Shown piece after piece: positions 1-10,655 of a stretch of DNA of 64,000 nucleotides. The DNA comes from Hsuehochloa calcarea (lineage: Eukaryota; Streptophyta; Magnoliopsida; Poales; Poaceae). The notes under the pieces were generated by a model. That model ran no database searches. It saw only the letters and a program-made list of their open reading frames with translations, and had not been told where the DNA came from. Position 1 is the first letter of the stretch. Each line of letters starts with the position of its first letter. The translations under genes and the position numbers were made by a program. The stretch covers positions 26,775,232 to 26,839,231 of the forward strand of contig CM070599.1 in assembly GCA_036346395.1 (NCBI GenBank), read 5' to 3'.

Positions 1-899
1 GTTAGGTTCAAAAATAATCTTACTTGTCCTATCATCTATCTCTCCCTTTTCTTTTGGTGTATCTCTCACACTCTCAATTGGGATGCTCTCAACCTCGCAT
101 ATGGTGGACTCACACAACTCACTCTTTTTATCACTCTCACTCAATTTGGTTATGTGGCTCTCATTCTCACATGGGTTTTGATATATCTCATCCTTGTAAG
201 ACCGTGGGCCAGCAAGGGCACAACCACCACCAACCACGACCTCCTCACATGTTGCGGGTTGTGACGGGGCAGCACTACTCATCACCTCGGTCGAAGAAAA
301 AATCCCATGCTCGATCTTCTTTTCAAGTGACACACCAGTGGATGAATTAGAACTAAAGAGCCGACACAGATTTAATTGATGTGCTTGCATGTGTTTAAGT
401 CTCTTTTCTGCATTCATAGCATATTTCACAAGATCTTGCAGACTACGAAAATATTCATCTTGAAGTGCAGCAACGATCTGATAATTCAAGCCTGCTTTGA
501 AGCATGTCTTTTCTTGATATGCACTAGTGATATTGGCACGGCGCATTGCATGATTCAACTCAATGTAGTAATCTTGGACAACTTTGCATCCTTGTGTAAT
601 GCTCTCCACGTAGCGTAGTAGTTCCGCTCATAATAGGATGGAATAAATTCTCTTCTCATGGCCCTTTTTAAATAGACCCAAGATGTAATGAATCGTTTTT
701 CACTTAGTTGTTTCCACCAATTAGAGGCATAGTCCGTAAAAAACAACGTGGCCACTCTCACTTCCTTAGCTTCTGATTCGAACTTATGGGATTCAAGCTC
801 AAACTCCATATTTTGTACCCACTCAAGATACTCCTCTGGATCATTACTACCATAGAAGGGAAGATACGTATACTCGCGATCTGCCATTGTTAGCAACAA
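1..899 (-). pseudogene. Ty3/gypsy gag, frameshifted and cut by the window edge
   Basis: Gag forms the retrotransposon capsid. The minus-strand product starts MADREYTYLPFYGSNDPEEY and shows the retrotransposon gag pattern: a start with FYGSNDPEEYLEW, then FFTDYASNWWKQL, then MRREFIPSYYERN. After about residue 100 the frame is lost near position 560. The neighbouring frame continues the same domain without a break (VQDYYIELNHAMRRANI, then a lysine- and glutamate-rich tail) to position 1. A single small indel therefore explains the apparent stop at 555. Upstream on the same strand are the leader, primer site and LTR, which fixes the orientation. No zinc knuckle is seen before the window ends. 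The family call is firm; the lineage within Ty3/gypsy is not. Confidence 0.8.
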
Positions 900-1909
900 A
901 GTAAAAATATGTATGTAGGTGTATGTGTATCTCTCAAACTCACTTGTCTTACCGAATTATATTCTTACCTGTCCGAAGTGAATTAAGATCAACAATACTT
1001 ACACTTCAGGGCAGCAGGAACCACGAGGTGATGTGTGAGCGAATTTCAAGAGCAAGTCAAAGCACGATAACGGGTGTTTTGTGGAGCTTGGTATGGATAC
1101 CTACTTAATTTGAAAATTCTAGGTATTGTAAGGATAAGTAAATATCCAAACTAGAATTCAATGCCTAGTTGCCGATCACAAAGATATAAGTAAAAATCAA
1201 AGCAACTCACACGCAAAGATATTGGAACTTAGTGCAATCAAGGAATGAACTATGTAAGATATAAGTGAAGAATAAAATAGCTCGTATTGCACAAGTTATA
1301 GAAAGACGCTAGCTAGTTGCAAATAATGAAACTAGGGCACAAGATTGCAAAAAATATTGATATTCTAACAATTGAATCAAGAATGAGTGGGGATTTTCGC
1401 TCAAGTTTATGGTTCGGCTATGCGCTTTCTTTTTCTTTTTCTCTTTTCTTTTTCTCTTCCTCTTTTTTTCTCTTCTCTTTTTCCTTCTTTTTTTTGAACT
1501 ATTGCCAAAATTCTTGTTCTACCAAAAATGAGCAAAAATTCTTTCCCACCTTTTGATCTTTGAACAATTGCAAGAACACAAATATTAATATGCAACCCTA
1601 AACAACGATTTTGCTAGTCTTAAATAGGTTCAAAGTATTCGCAAAGTATTGAAAGGTTCACAAAGGATAAATTGTTGTCTCACTTCTTTTTGTTTTTTAT
1701 AGACACGACTAAAAAAATCAAACTAGGCTCAAATAAAAAAGCAACACAAAAAAATTCAAGATCAGCAAACTAAACTTGATTCTAATGGACAAAAACTTAA
1801 CAAAACTCACTAGAATAACAAATTAAATACTACGGCTGATTTTTTTTGTATGGCTTTTTCGTGTATGGGAAAAAAGATAACTAGATAAAGATCCTACCGA
1901 GTCAACGGA

Positions 1910-1921
1910 GCTCTGATACCA
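1910..1921 (-). other. primer-binding site (initiator tRNA-Met)
   Basis: The minus strand reads TGGTATCAGAGC, the complement of the 3' end of plant initiator tRNA-Met, two bases inside the LTR end (CA at 1925-1924). This sets the element's direction. Confidence 0.85.
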
Positions 1922-1923
1922 CC

Positions 1924-2700
1924 TGATGGGGGTTGCCTGATCTTCTCGACGTAGAACCTCTCGATAACTTGTGTATCCCGACGAACCACCAGCTGATCCC
2001 CCGCGCCAATGCACGGACTTGCAACTCTATGGAAAATTCGCCCAAATACACACTTGATTGGATCCTCGCTGACCACAAGCGAAGATCGTCGAACCCTCAA
2101 TTCCCAGCGAAAAAGCAAGAACAACCCCTTGTTCTCAACGCCCAATTCCCTCTGTTTTGGCTATAAGCACAACAGGAGAATCAAGCAAAAGCTTTGAAAA
2201 TATATTAAACGTGGTCTGAGGTTACAATGGGGGTCTACCCCTCTATATATAGTACCCCTTCTCCTCCTCATGGCTGGCTAAGAGGCCCTACTCCTATTCT
2301 AATTCGGATTTGGAGTCATACTCCAATTCCGATACATTACAAAACAAAAAAAGGAAACTCTGATTTTACAACCGTCATATTGATTCGATCATATATTTTG
2401 ATCCAGAAGGAATTTTGGAGTGAGGGAGGATCCGTTAGATCGGGCTTGAAGTTATCTTTCCAACAAGCCCAAGAACACTCGAATCGGACTCCGTTTGTGA
2501 AAGTTATGACCGTTTTAATCCGGACTGTCCTGCTTATTCCGAATCCGAATTTGATGCTGATTCCGAATCCGAATTTGATTCTAAGTTGATTCCGAATTTG
2601 AATTTGGTTGGGCTTGTGGAAGTTTCGAATTTGAGTTGGATTCTTGGGCTTCTCTGCCCTTGCTTGTCTCCCACGAGCTTCTCCTCTATTGTGACGGCCT
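1924..2700 (-). repeat. 5' LTR of the gypsy element
   Basis: The inner end is exact (CA next to the primer site). A TATA box, CTATATATAG on the minus strand at about 2242-2251, places U3 at higher and R/U5 at lower coordinates. U3 contains many repeats of a CGAATTTGAT/GAATCCGAAT kind around 2535-2625. The outer end is not resolved, and sequence to about 2973 stays open on the minus strand without recognisable homology. Confidence 0.6.
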
Positions 2701-3357
2701 TTCTTCAAGAACAGCCTCATATCCTTCATCTCCGTTCATTATTGAATCTTCCAATCTGAGCATAAGCAAAACACTAGTTTTAGGTAGTATAATATTCTCA
2801 ACTAATTTAAAAGAAAATTTAGGGAACAGATTCACCTGTTGGATAAGCTTCTCTTGTTTTTCAACTCTCTTAGTAAGCTCATGTTGTTCTGAGGTATTTA
2901 ATGAATTGAAAACACTATATGAAACAACATAGCTATGGATGTCCGCATCAGACCGCCTGAGACCTGACAGCATGCCAACATTGACGAAAACACATGAAAT
3001 GATAAACCTTTAACACCATTGCCAATTGTCACATCATCTTAAGATTATGAGTATATCCCCATGATATCCATAGATGTCTACCCTTATCGACAGGTGGAGA
3101 CTCGAGACTCGTACATTCCACTTTCTGTGAGGAGAGATGACAGTCATTCTCTAGGACGTCGCATTCTTGATCGGACCCTGCTCAAGCGTGAGCCAGTCGT
3201 TCCCGGCCGCCCACCGCCGGATGGAAGGCCCAGTTGTGGCGTCACTTTGCCATACCTCTCCCAGACAGCACTCGTGGTGTCCCTCTGACCTAGCAGCTCT
3301 TGTCCAGTTGGTGGGAGCAGGTCGGGCGCGCAACGTGTACTTCATGAAGAGGACACG
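2701..3357. other. unassigned sequence between gypsy LTR and MULE relic
   Basis: A minus-strand reading frame at 2686-2973 and a plus-strand frame at 3061-3288 are both open, but neither shows a domain I recognise. From about 3060 the sequence may be the 5' part of the MULE that follows. Confidence 0.4.
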
Positions 3358-4428
3358 GTGGTCGATGTTGTGGAGGCAGAAGAGGACGCGATGACCGATG
3401 TTGCGGAGGTAGAAGAGGAAGATCGCACACTGCACGCTCAGCCTACTACACAGACGGATGTAGGGGAGCATGTCGATAGCATAGTGCGTCAGATGGAGAA
3501 CGATGACTCGACGACCTGGGCGGAGGAGGAAGCTTTAGAAGAGGATGACGATGACTCTTCTGACGATGACGAAGGTCCTATCCCGCAGGAATGGAATATG
3601 GTGGACGTTCAAAGTCTTGATGTGCACGACGAACACGAATCATCGTGGGAGTACTATGGTACGGAGGTTCGGCTTCATGCAATGTTTGTTGACAAGGGAT
3701 CACTGCAGGATGTTATTAAGCTATCGGCCTTATCCATACAATGGACGTTTCGGGTCCTGAAATCTAGCCAGGAGCAGTACACCATGGTCTGCGAGCAGGC
3801 TGGTTGTCCTTGGTGTGTGCACGCACGTAGACCCAAGTACGAGACTCATTGGATTGTCTCGAAGGTGGAGGCATACTCCCGCGTGCTCAGTAGTATTTTG
3901 GCGAAGCATCGCAACCTAACGTCCACTTTCATAGCCAATGTCATGTACGGAGGGATAGTGAAGAAGACAGATTTGGAGGCCAAGCATATCATGGTGGCTA
4001 TCGAGCAGAAATTCAGGTACAAGATTAGCTACGCGAAGACATGTCGTGTGAAGTAGAAGACTTTGGAAAGGAGGTTCGGTTCTTTCGAGGCGACTTACGA
4101 CAACCTTCCTTGTATGCTCCTGGTACTGCAGGATAGGAACACAGGCACATACATTGCTATCAAGGATAAGCCATCCAGAAGACCGGTAGGTTTAACGGTA
4201 TTGCAGAGGGTCTTCTTAGCCTTCGATCCCTACATCGATGCATTCAGACATATGTTGCCCGTGATCTCAGTCGACGTGATGTTTCTAACTGGGAAATACA
4301 AGGGCATGATCCTAACAGCAATTGGCGTTGATGGCAACAACCAGATTCTGCCTTTAGCCATCACTTTATTCGAAAGTGAGAATTTCGACAGCTGGTTGTG
4401 GTTCCTTCGATATCTGAAGGAGGGACCA
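3358..4428 (+). pseudogene. MULE (MuDR-type) transposase, one stop, 3' truncated
   Basis: Mutator-like elements encode a DDE transposase. The frame opens with an acidic stretch (runs of E and D, about residues 45-80), followed by a MuDR-type DNA-binding region with paired cysteines (CEQAGCPWCVHARRPKYE, about residues 142-160). A TAG at 4054-4056 interrupts it. The same frame continues into the start of the MULE catalytic domain: LQRVFLAFDPYIDAFRHMLP, then SVDVMFLTGKYKG, then GNNQILPLAITLFESEN and WLWFLRYLKEG. The usual VDxTFLTGKYKG motif has Met in place of Thr. Homology stops at about 4428, where an unrelated fragment begins, so the SWIM zinc finger and the rest of the catalytic domain are missing. 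A second, more decayed relative lies at 54650-55850. Confidence 0.85.
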
Positions 4429-4680
4429 TCGTGTTGTTATTGTTACAATATTTCTCCAAAGTTCTCCACCGTGCATGAATTCCCTGGCGCATCGCAAGAT
4501 CACTTACCTTCGTACTTACGAATCACTGCCACCTTTATTGTTCTCACAAAATTCTTCAAAAACTTACCGCATTACAACAACGTACGACGATCACAAAATA
4601 TTATTACGAGTCTAACATGTTTCATACCTTTGAGATTATACGAAAATCACAAGCGAACCAACCAACATTGTTAGCACCCT
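4429..4680 (+). repeat. noncoding fragment related to 30100-30390
   Basis: The first about 50 bases after the MULE break (TTTCTCCAAAGTTC, CACCGTG) closely match the reverse complement of the sequence near 30310-30360. The pair looks like two copies of one dispersed repeat; its class is unknown. Confidence 0.45.
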
Positions 4681-4809
4681 TTTATTTCAAAAAAATATAA
4701 ACAACCTAGAAACAAGATTTTTACTAAATGTATTACGTACAAAAAATTATATTTATTACCACACAATTATTTTTAGCGAATTAATCAAATAATAATGTTA
4801 TTCTTTAAA

Positions 4810-4985
4810 ATCGCCTAGCGGTCGAATTACAAGTGGAGTAGTCGCTCAACCATTGAGAGACGATTAGAAGTCGCTCAACCACCGGGCGACTACTTCACGT
4901 GTAGCTCGACGGTTGGACGACTTAGACCAATCACTTAATGGTTGAGCGATCAGGTCCAAATCGCCCAACGAGGGAGTGACAGAAT
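4810..4985. repeat. array of degenerate about 21-bp palindromes
   Basis: At least five units resemble GTCGCTCAACC followed by GGGCGAC or GTTGAGCGAT, so each is close to its own reverse complement (core GTCGCYCAAC / GTTGRGCGAC). The array sits between two AT-rich, roughly inverted flanks (AATAATGTTATTCTTTAAAA and AATATTATTTCTTAAAA). Confidence 0.6.
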
Positions 4986-6388
4986 ATTATTTCTTAAAAA
5001 TAAAAATGACTGATATTTTACTGTATTTCAGAATAAAATAATAATTATTTTATATAAAAAAATTCCAGCGCCAAGCCCGTGCACCGAGCAGCGCGGAACA
5101 AGGCGTGCAACCTCGAACGGTCGAAACCCCTCGCCAAGGCCTGTGCGCTGCCTCCTGCGGGGACTAGCCATCCAGCCGCGCAGCCTACTGCTCTTTTTGT
5201 CCTTTCTTTTCTTTGCCTTGCCTTGCCGCCGTCCCAGTGGTTAGGTACTTAGGTACGTCCACTCCACGGGCCACCAGGGCCGCCACAACCGTCCGACCGT
5301 GCGCGAGTCCGATATACACTAGGCATGAGCAAAACATAAAAGTACATATAAAACAAGAACTTCGTATCTGGGGCCGACGGTGAACCCACTTTCATTTGGG
5401 CCTCTTGGCATAGGCCAGATCGCGTGTAGCCTAACAGATTAGTTTGCTAGATAGCCCGTTGGGCAGCCCCGTTAATTATGCCATATTTTTTTGGCTTCAC
5501 CCTCCCTTAAAAAACACAGATTTACAATTTCTAAGCCGCTTAAAATTTTATTAAGTTTAAATCAATTAATGTGATCATTGGATTTGTGTAGAGATTGATG
5601 TATCATATGATTGGATATTAATCTAATGGATAAAAAACATGAATTATGCTTGGTCGACTTGTACAGTTGTACTACACGCTACCCAACTAGCAGAGGCTTT
5701 TCCGTAAGGTTTTACACTACTCATATATGTGACCGACGTAACAAACCGCAGGAGCAGGCTTCAATTGGGAGTATCTATTCGTTCATCTGTCAACGCCTAA
5801 TTAACGAATCTGTTAAGATCCAGTGACCATTTTTCTAATGGTTCAGTGGCTGGTGCCTAGGATCCCCCCATTGGCCAGCTAGACCTCCAAGGCTCCCACT
5901 GCGACGGCCTGGGTCCGCGCTCCGCGTCTACACGAGCTCGCCGCTCCCCACTTGTTCGCCGCAACCTAATTCTGTACATACCAAATCGATCCCCACATGC
6001 ATTACCAACGCCTGCCTGCCGGCATCTGGGGCCTGAAATTGAACCGGTCGATTGGAGAATTTATGCATGCTGCTGCCGCGCGCGCGGCGGCCCTCAAGAC
6101 TCGAGACTTGGAGCAACCGAGCAACGCATGCGAATGACGACTTCCTCCTCCCCACAAGTCTCCAACCAACCAAACCTGACCGGCTTCCGTACTATTTTAT
6201 GCGCCAAGTTTCTTTCAGCAGCTAGCTAGCTAGCTCAGGTCGCTGGGTCCCGTTGAGTCGCTAAAACCAGCAAACTCTAGCAATGCGCGAGTATATCAGC
6301 ATGGCTAAGCTGCATGATACGCGCATGTGATTGTGATGTCCTTGTATATAATCTAATTATTGTGGATCGGTTACCATGTTGAAGCTGA
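4986..6388. other. no gene recognised
   Basis: Mixed AT-rich and GC-rich single-copy-looking sequence. Short open frames (5611-5826 plus, 5928-6173 minus) carry no recognisable motif. A GCTA microsatellite lies at about 6221-6236. Confidence 0.5.
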
Positions 6389-6391
6389 TGA
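6389..6391. other. target site duplication TGA (left)
   Basis: It matches TGA at 14512-14514 immediately after the right terminus. Confidence 0.85.
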
Positions 6392-6655
6392 CACTACTAC
6401 AAAACATGCTATATTAGACACTCCATCACAAAACCGTCTGTGATAATTTAAAACATGCTATATTAGACACCCCATCACAAAACCGTCTGTGATAAAATTA
6501 TCACAGACGGTTCTTCGTTAACCGTCTATGATAAATAAGTATCACATACGGTTCTTTATACGAACCGTCTATGATACTTTACAGACGGTTTCGTATAAAG
6601 AACCGTCTGTGATACTTATTTATCACATATGGTTCTTGTAAACCGTCTGTGATAC
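6392..6655 (+). repeat. left terminal and subterminal repeats of CACTA
   Basis: After the terminus, about 10 direct and inverted copies of ACCGTCTGTGATA occur. A 47-bp stretch containing CATGCTATATTAGACAC is duplicated in tandem (6403-6449 and 6450-6496). Long inverted pairs around 6500-6640 could fold. Confidence 0.85.
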
Positions 6656-6657
6656 AA

Positions 6658-6668
6658 GCACTATAAGT
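6658..6668 (+). promoter_or_regulatory. probable TATA box of CACTA transposase
   Basis: CACTATAAGTAG just inside the subterminal repeats is followed by a pyrimidine-rich leader and an ATG at 7002. The same layout recurs in the related element at 56068-56078 (CACTATAAATAG). Confidence 0.6.
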
Positions 6669-7106
6669 AGATGCTCCCGACATGCCCCCTTTCCATTCGA
6701 TTTGAGGCGCGCCACCTGCTGCCGCCGCTTGCCTCCTCCCCGCTTTGAGTGTTACCCCGCCTCCTCCTCCCCCATTGCGGCACCTCTGCTGCCTCCTCCC
6801 ACATTACGCCACCTTGGAGAGAAGGGTAACGATCTGTAACCCTTTATTTTTGCTCTAGACTAATCACTAATGTGTAACGATCCGTAACCCTTTATATTTG
6901 CTCTAGACTAATCACTAATGTGTTTGATCATTATGAAGGGTATTTGCGGTTTATTAATATAATTTAACACTAATTAATTTGTTACGTGTGTATACATGTA
7001 GATGGACCGAAACTGGATGTACATTGAGAACCGTGTGAGTGAAGAGTATATTAATGGCGTGTTTGCTTTTAGAAGAGCCGCCGAGCAGGATATGTTGAAG
7101 AAGGGG

Positions 7107-8038
7107 TGACGAGGATCTGATAATCCTCATTTTATCTTTTATCTATAATTCTAATTATGGGTAAATATGATGTCACGTAGTCCCCAGAAGTACCCCTTAT
7201 ATTTATAAGGGAGAGGCATACCAAGTGATTGTAAGTTCTCCTACAATCACCCCCATAGTCGTAAGTCTTACTACTACTATGTCACGGTCGTAAGTCTTTC
7301 TACGACCACTACCTGGTCGTAAGTCCTTCTACGACCATTACCAGTCGTAAGTCCTTCTACGACTATTGTCCAGTCGTAAGTCCTTCTACGACCATTACCC
7401 AGTCGTAAGTCCTTCTACGAATATTGTCCAGTCGTAAGTTCTGCTATGACCTGTACCTAGTCGTAAGTCCTTCTACGACTATTATCCAGTCGTAAGTTCT
7501 GCTACGACCAAGTCAGCCACGACCACCTTATAATCAATAAAACCTACAAGCGAGTGGGTCCAATTGATTAAGGAATCCAGACGGTCCACATGCACTATTA
7601 TTCTGCGTAATAATAGTGCTTAAATACCCCATTACCTCTGAAAGATAACTGCCAAACGGCGTGAAGGAGCCACTACACCGGTAATTATTGCCATCGTGTG
7701 CCCATTACTGGCTTGATTAGGCGCCTCTTCAGAAGGGGAAAACGGCTACTCCTTCACGACTATATAAAGGCATCAATCAGGAGGGCAGAAGGGAGGGCCA
7801 ATTTGAGGCGAATCAAGGAGAAAGACAAGTACTGTTCTTTGTAATAGTCTTAGTTTCTGGCTTGATTGTTGAGAATACAATCAATACCATACACACACAG
7901 GAGTAGGGTTGTTATTCTCCCCGGAGAAGGCCCGAACCTGTATAAAAATCCCGTGTCAATCGCTCTGCGTGATTTCATCTCTAGGAGACCCCCCGAATCA
8001 AACAATCTTTACGTAAGATCGGTTCTAAAACACCGACA
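7107..8038 (+). mobile_element. solo LTR (932 bp) inserted in TNP2
   Basis: It begins TGACGAGG and ends CACCGACA, with a perfect 5-bp duplication AGGGG at 7102-7106 and 8039-8043. There is no internal region, so it is the product of LTR-LTR recombination. A TATA box CTATATAAAG at about 7762-7771 gives plus orientation: U3 about 650 bp, R/U5 about 270 bp. U3 holds the hairpin array described separately. Removing it restores the transposase frame, and the paralogous gene at about 29275 shows the empty site. Confidence 0.92.
7225..7515 (+). repeat. tandem hairpin units in U3 of the solo LTR
   Basis: About ten units of 28-29 bp follow one another, consensus GTCGTAAGTCCTTCTACGAC plus an 8-9-bp spacer (ATTRYCCA). 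In each unit GTCGTA and TACGAC are inverted around an 8-base loop. The first unit (7225-7250) has different arms, GTGATTGTA and TACAATCAC, that still pair perfectly. Confidence 0.85.
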
Positions 8039-10029
8039 AGGGGATAAAATTTATGTACTGTCCATGCATTGATTGCGGTAATATGAAAATGTTTAATAAC
8101 CCTGCGCAGCTCGAAGCTCACTTAATACGAAGGGGTTTCAAAAAAGGATATACATGTTGGAGCAGTCACGGTGAAGAGCTGATTATACCGGAAGTCAGTA
8201 ATGACGACATCGCCGAGGAAGTCAACGATATGCAGGGTATGGAATGTGCTTTTGATGAGGATAGGTCGCATGATGACAATCTGGATTATATGCTACACGA
8301 TGCAGAAGGGAACTACGGTGAGAGAGAGTTTTGTCAATTCGAGAGCTTAATGGAGGACTCGGGGAAACCTTTGTTCCCTGGCTGCAAGCCGGTATACACA
8401 AGGTTGTCAACCGTGCTTGAACTGCTGAAATTGAAGGCAAGCAATGGTTGGTCCGACAAGAGTTTTATGGTATTGTTAGGTCTCTTAGCTGACATCCTTC
8501 CGGAGGGAAACATGTTGCCCAGCACGACCTAGCAAGCTAAGAAGGTTATTTGTTCATTGGGAATGGAAGTAGAAAGAATACATGCATGTCCGAACGATTG
8601 TATCCTCTATCGTAAAGAGTATGCAGACATGCATGTATGTCCCGTGTGCAAAGCATCCCGATACAAGCGTAAGAATACTGCTAAGGCGAAGCAAGGACCT
8701 CCTGCTAAGATGTTGTGGTATCTGCTTGTGATCCCACGTTTGAAGCGTTTATTTGCGAACCGAAAGGAGGCAAGATTGATGCGTTGGCACTCGGAGGAGC
8801 GTAAGAAAGATGGGAAGCTCAGACACCCTGCTGATTCTGCCCAGTGGAGAAACTTCGATCGGAGCTTCGAAGAGTTCGGTGCGGAACCGAGGAACATAAG
8901 GTTAGGGTTGAGTACGGACGGAATGAATCCTTTCGGTAACATGAGCAGCCGACATAGCACCTGGCCCGTGAATCTATGTATGTACAACCTTCCTCCTTGG
9001 CTGTGTATGAAGCGGAAATACATTTTGATGTCACTACTTATCCAAGCGCCGAAGCAACTTGGGAACGATATTGATGTGTACCTAGCAGCATTGCTGGAAG
9101 ATCTTGTGACACTTTGGAACGAAGGGGTACAAGTATGGGATGCGTACAAACGAGAGAACTTCACTTTACGCGCCATGTTATTCTGCACCATCAATGATTT
9201 TCCTGCCCTTAGTAACCTGTCGGGGTTAAGTACAAAAGGAGCTAAAGCCTGTCCGCACTGCTTAGATGGTACCGAGAGTGTATGGCTGAACAACTCACGC
9301 AAAACTGTGTATATGCGTCACCGTAGGTTCCTTCCCAGGATTCACCCATACCGCAAGATGAAGAAACAATTCGACGGAAATAAGGAGGACGGTTCAGCTC
9401 CAAGGGCTTTTAGAGGGAAAGAGGTCTATGATATGGTTAAGGATATCGATGTTGTGCTTGGAAAGGGACGTAAATTAAGGATCCCTCAGAAAAATATCTG
9501 AAAGAAGCGATCAATTTTTTGGGACTTGCCTTATTGAGAGCACTTAGAAGTTCGCCACTGCATCGACGTCATGCATGTGGAGAAGAATGTATGTGATAGC
9601 TTGATTGGTCTCTTACTGAACATTAGTGGCAAAACAAAAGACGGTGTTAACGCACGGCGTGACTTGGTTGATATGAACATAAGAACCGAGTTAGCACCGA
9701 AAGAGACCGATAAAGGATTTAACGTACCTTCCCCGACTTGCTACACTTTGTCCAAGGCCGAGAGAAATGAACTGTGTCAAAGCTTGCATGGTGTGAAAAT
9801 TCCGTCCGGTTACTCCGCCAATATTAAGAAACTTGTTTCCATGAAAGATTTGAAATTAATTGGTATGAAGTCTCATGATTGTCATGTGCTGATGACACAG
9901 ATGTTTCCTGTTGCAATTAGGAGTATCTTGCCAAACAAGGTCCGAGTGGTAATCTTTAGGCTGTGTTATTTCTTTAACTCAATTGCTCAGAAGGTCATCG
10001 ATCCCGAAGGATCCCGAAGAACATTGTAA

Positions 10030-10655
10030 ATCATAGTTATACTGTGCAACAACTTGGTGGAGTATGCAATACCTCAATATTGTACTATAATGTATTGCAA
10101 TGTCCATGTTATCACACCTGCACACAGGTTGCATAAATCTTGTGTGGTTAGTTCCAAATAATAAGCAGCCACATAATTGAAACTATGACAAAATATCATG
10201 ACGTCTCCTGTTATCTTTCCGTCAAGACGGCTCCCGCACACAGGATTGGTAATAAGACATAATCTATTCATTGCCATCCCTTGATGGTTAACATACCATT
10301 TACCTCATTCTGTTTTGATCGGTTTTGGTGTAATGATTTATTCCAGAAATTGTTAGGGTGAGGTGATTATTGCTTCTCTTTGTTTCTTTATGGTATGGCA
10401 CTACTACAAAACAGGGCTGAGATGGCAAACGTTGATTCTTTTGCAACTCGCCTGCTGAGAGCACTCAAAATCATGCAATATTTCAGCTATATGTTAAAAC
10501 TGCACTGTTTGCAATATTTCCTTCTCCTTTGCAGTTTTTTTGTGCAATTTCATATATTTTATTTACTATGTATAATATATTTAGGTTCAATGGGTAATTT
10601 CTATTTTTTATGTAATCATTGCATACGTAACTTATATAGATAGCAAGTAAGCGAG
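10030..10655. other. spacer inside CACTA with an internal CACTA-like terminus
   Basis: No gene is seen. At 10399-10411 the sequence CACTACTACAAAA recurs in plus orientation with no matching right end. The following GAGATGGCAAACGTTGATT also occurs (minus strand) at about 25465-25485 beside the second-gene fragment there, so it belongs to the element family rather than to an unrelated insertion. Confidence 0.5.

Larger units (their letters stand above)
1..2700 (-). mobile_element. Ty3/gypsy LTR retrotransposon, 5' portion
   Basis: Read on the minus strand the order is LTR (about 2700 to 1924), primer-binding site (1921 to 1910), untranslated leader (1909 to 900) and gag (899 to 1). The rest of the element lies left of the window. 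The leader holds a long pyrimidine tract on the plus strand (about 1427-1497) and no coding sequence that I recognise. The outer (U3) end of the LTR was not found, so 2700 is approximate. One gag frameshift shows the copy is old or non-coding. Confidence 0.75.
7002..10029 (+). pseudogene. CACTA TNP2-like transposase, LTR-interrupted, truncated
   Basis: TNP2/TnpD proteins are the CACTA transposases (PF02992-type, with an N-terminal transposase-associated zinc-binding region). The ATG at 7002 gives MDRNWMYIENRVSEEYINGV, the family start, up to 7106. A solo LTR then intervenes, and reading resumes at 8039 with YCPCIDCGNM and YTCWSSHGEE, the Cys/His part of the N-terminal domain. The catalytic region follows: HACPNDCILYRKEY, LGLSTDGMNPFGNMSSRHST, YNLPPWLCMKRKYI, LRAMLFCTINDFPALSN, CPHCLD and YMRHRRFLPRIHPYRKMKK, then HCIDVMHVEKNVCDSLIGLL. 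In-frame stops sit at 8530-8532 (where relatives have Tyr), 9499-9501 and near 9536. Homology ends at about 10010 (VIDPE), so the C-terminal DUF4218/DUF4216-type part is lost. A paralogue at 29378-26530 lacks the LTR. Confidence 0.9.

Noticed and set aside
2686..2973. 95-codon minus-strand frame
   Set aside because: No recognisable domain, lies at the unresolved LTR edge; kept only as unassigned sequence.
7225..7515. Regular repeats with constant spacing that resemble a CRISPR array
   Set aside because: The spacers are near-identical and short, the units are imperfect palindromes inside a plant LTR, and the genome is eukaryotic.
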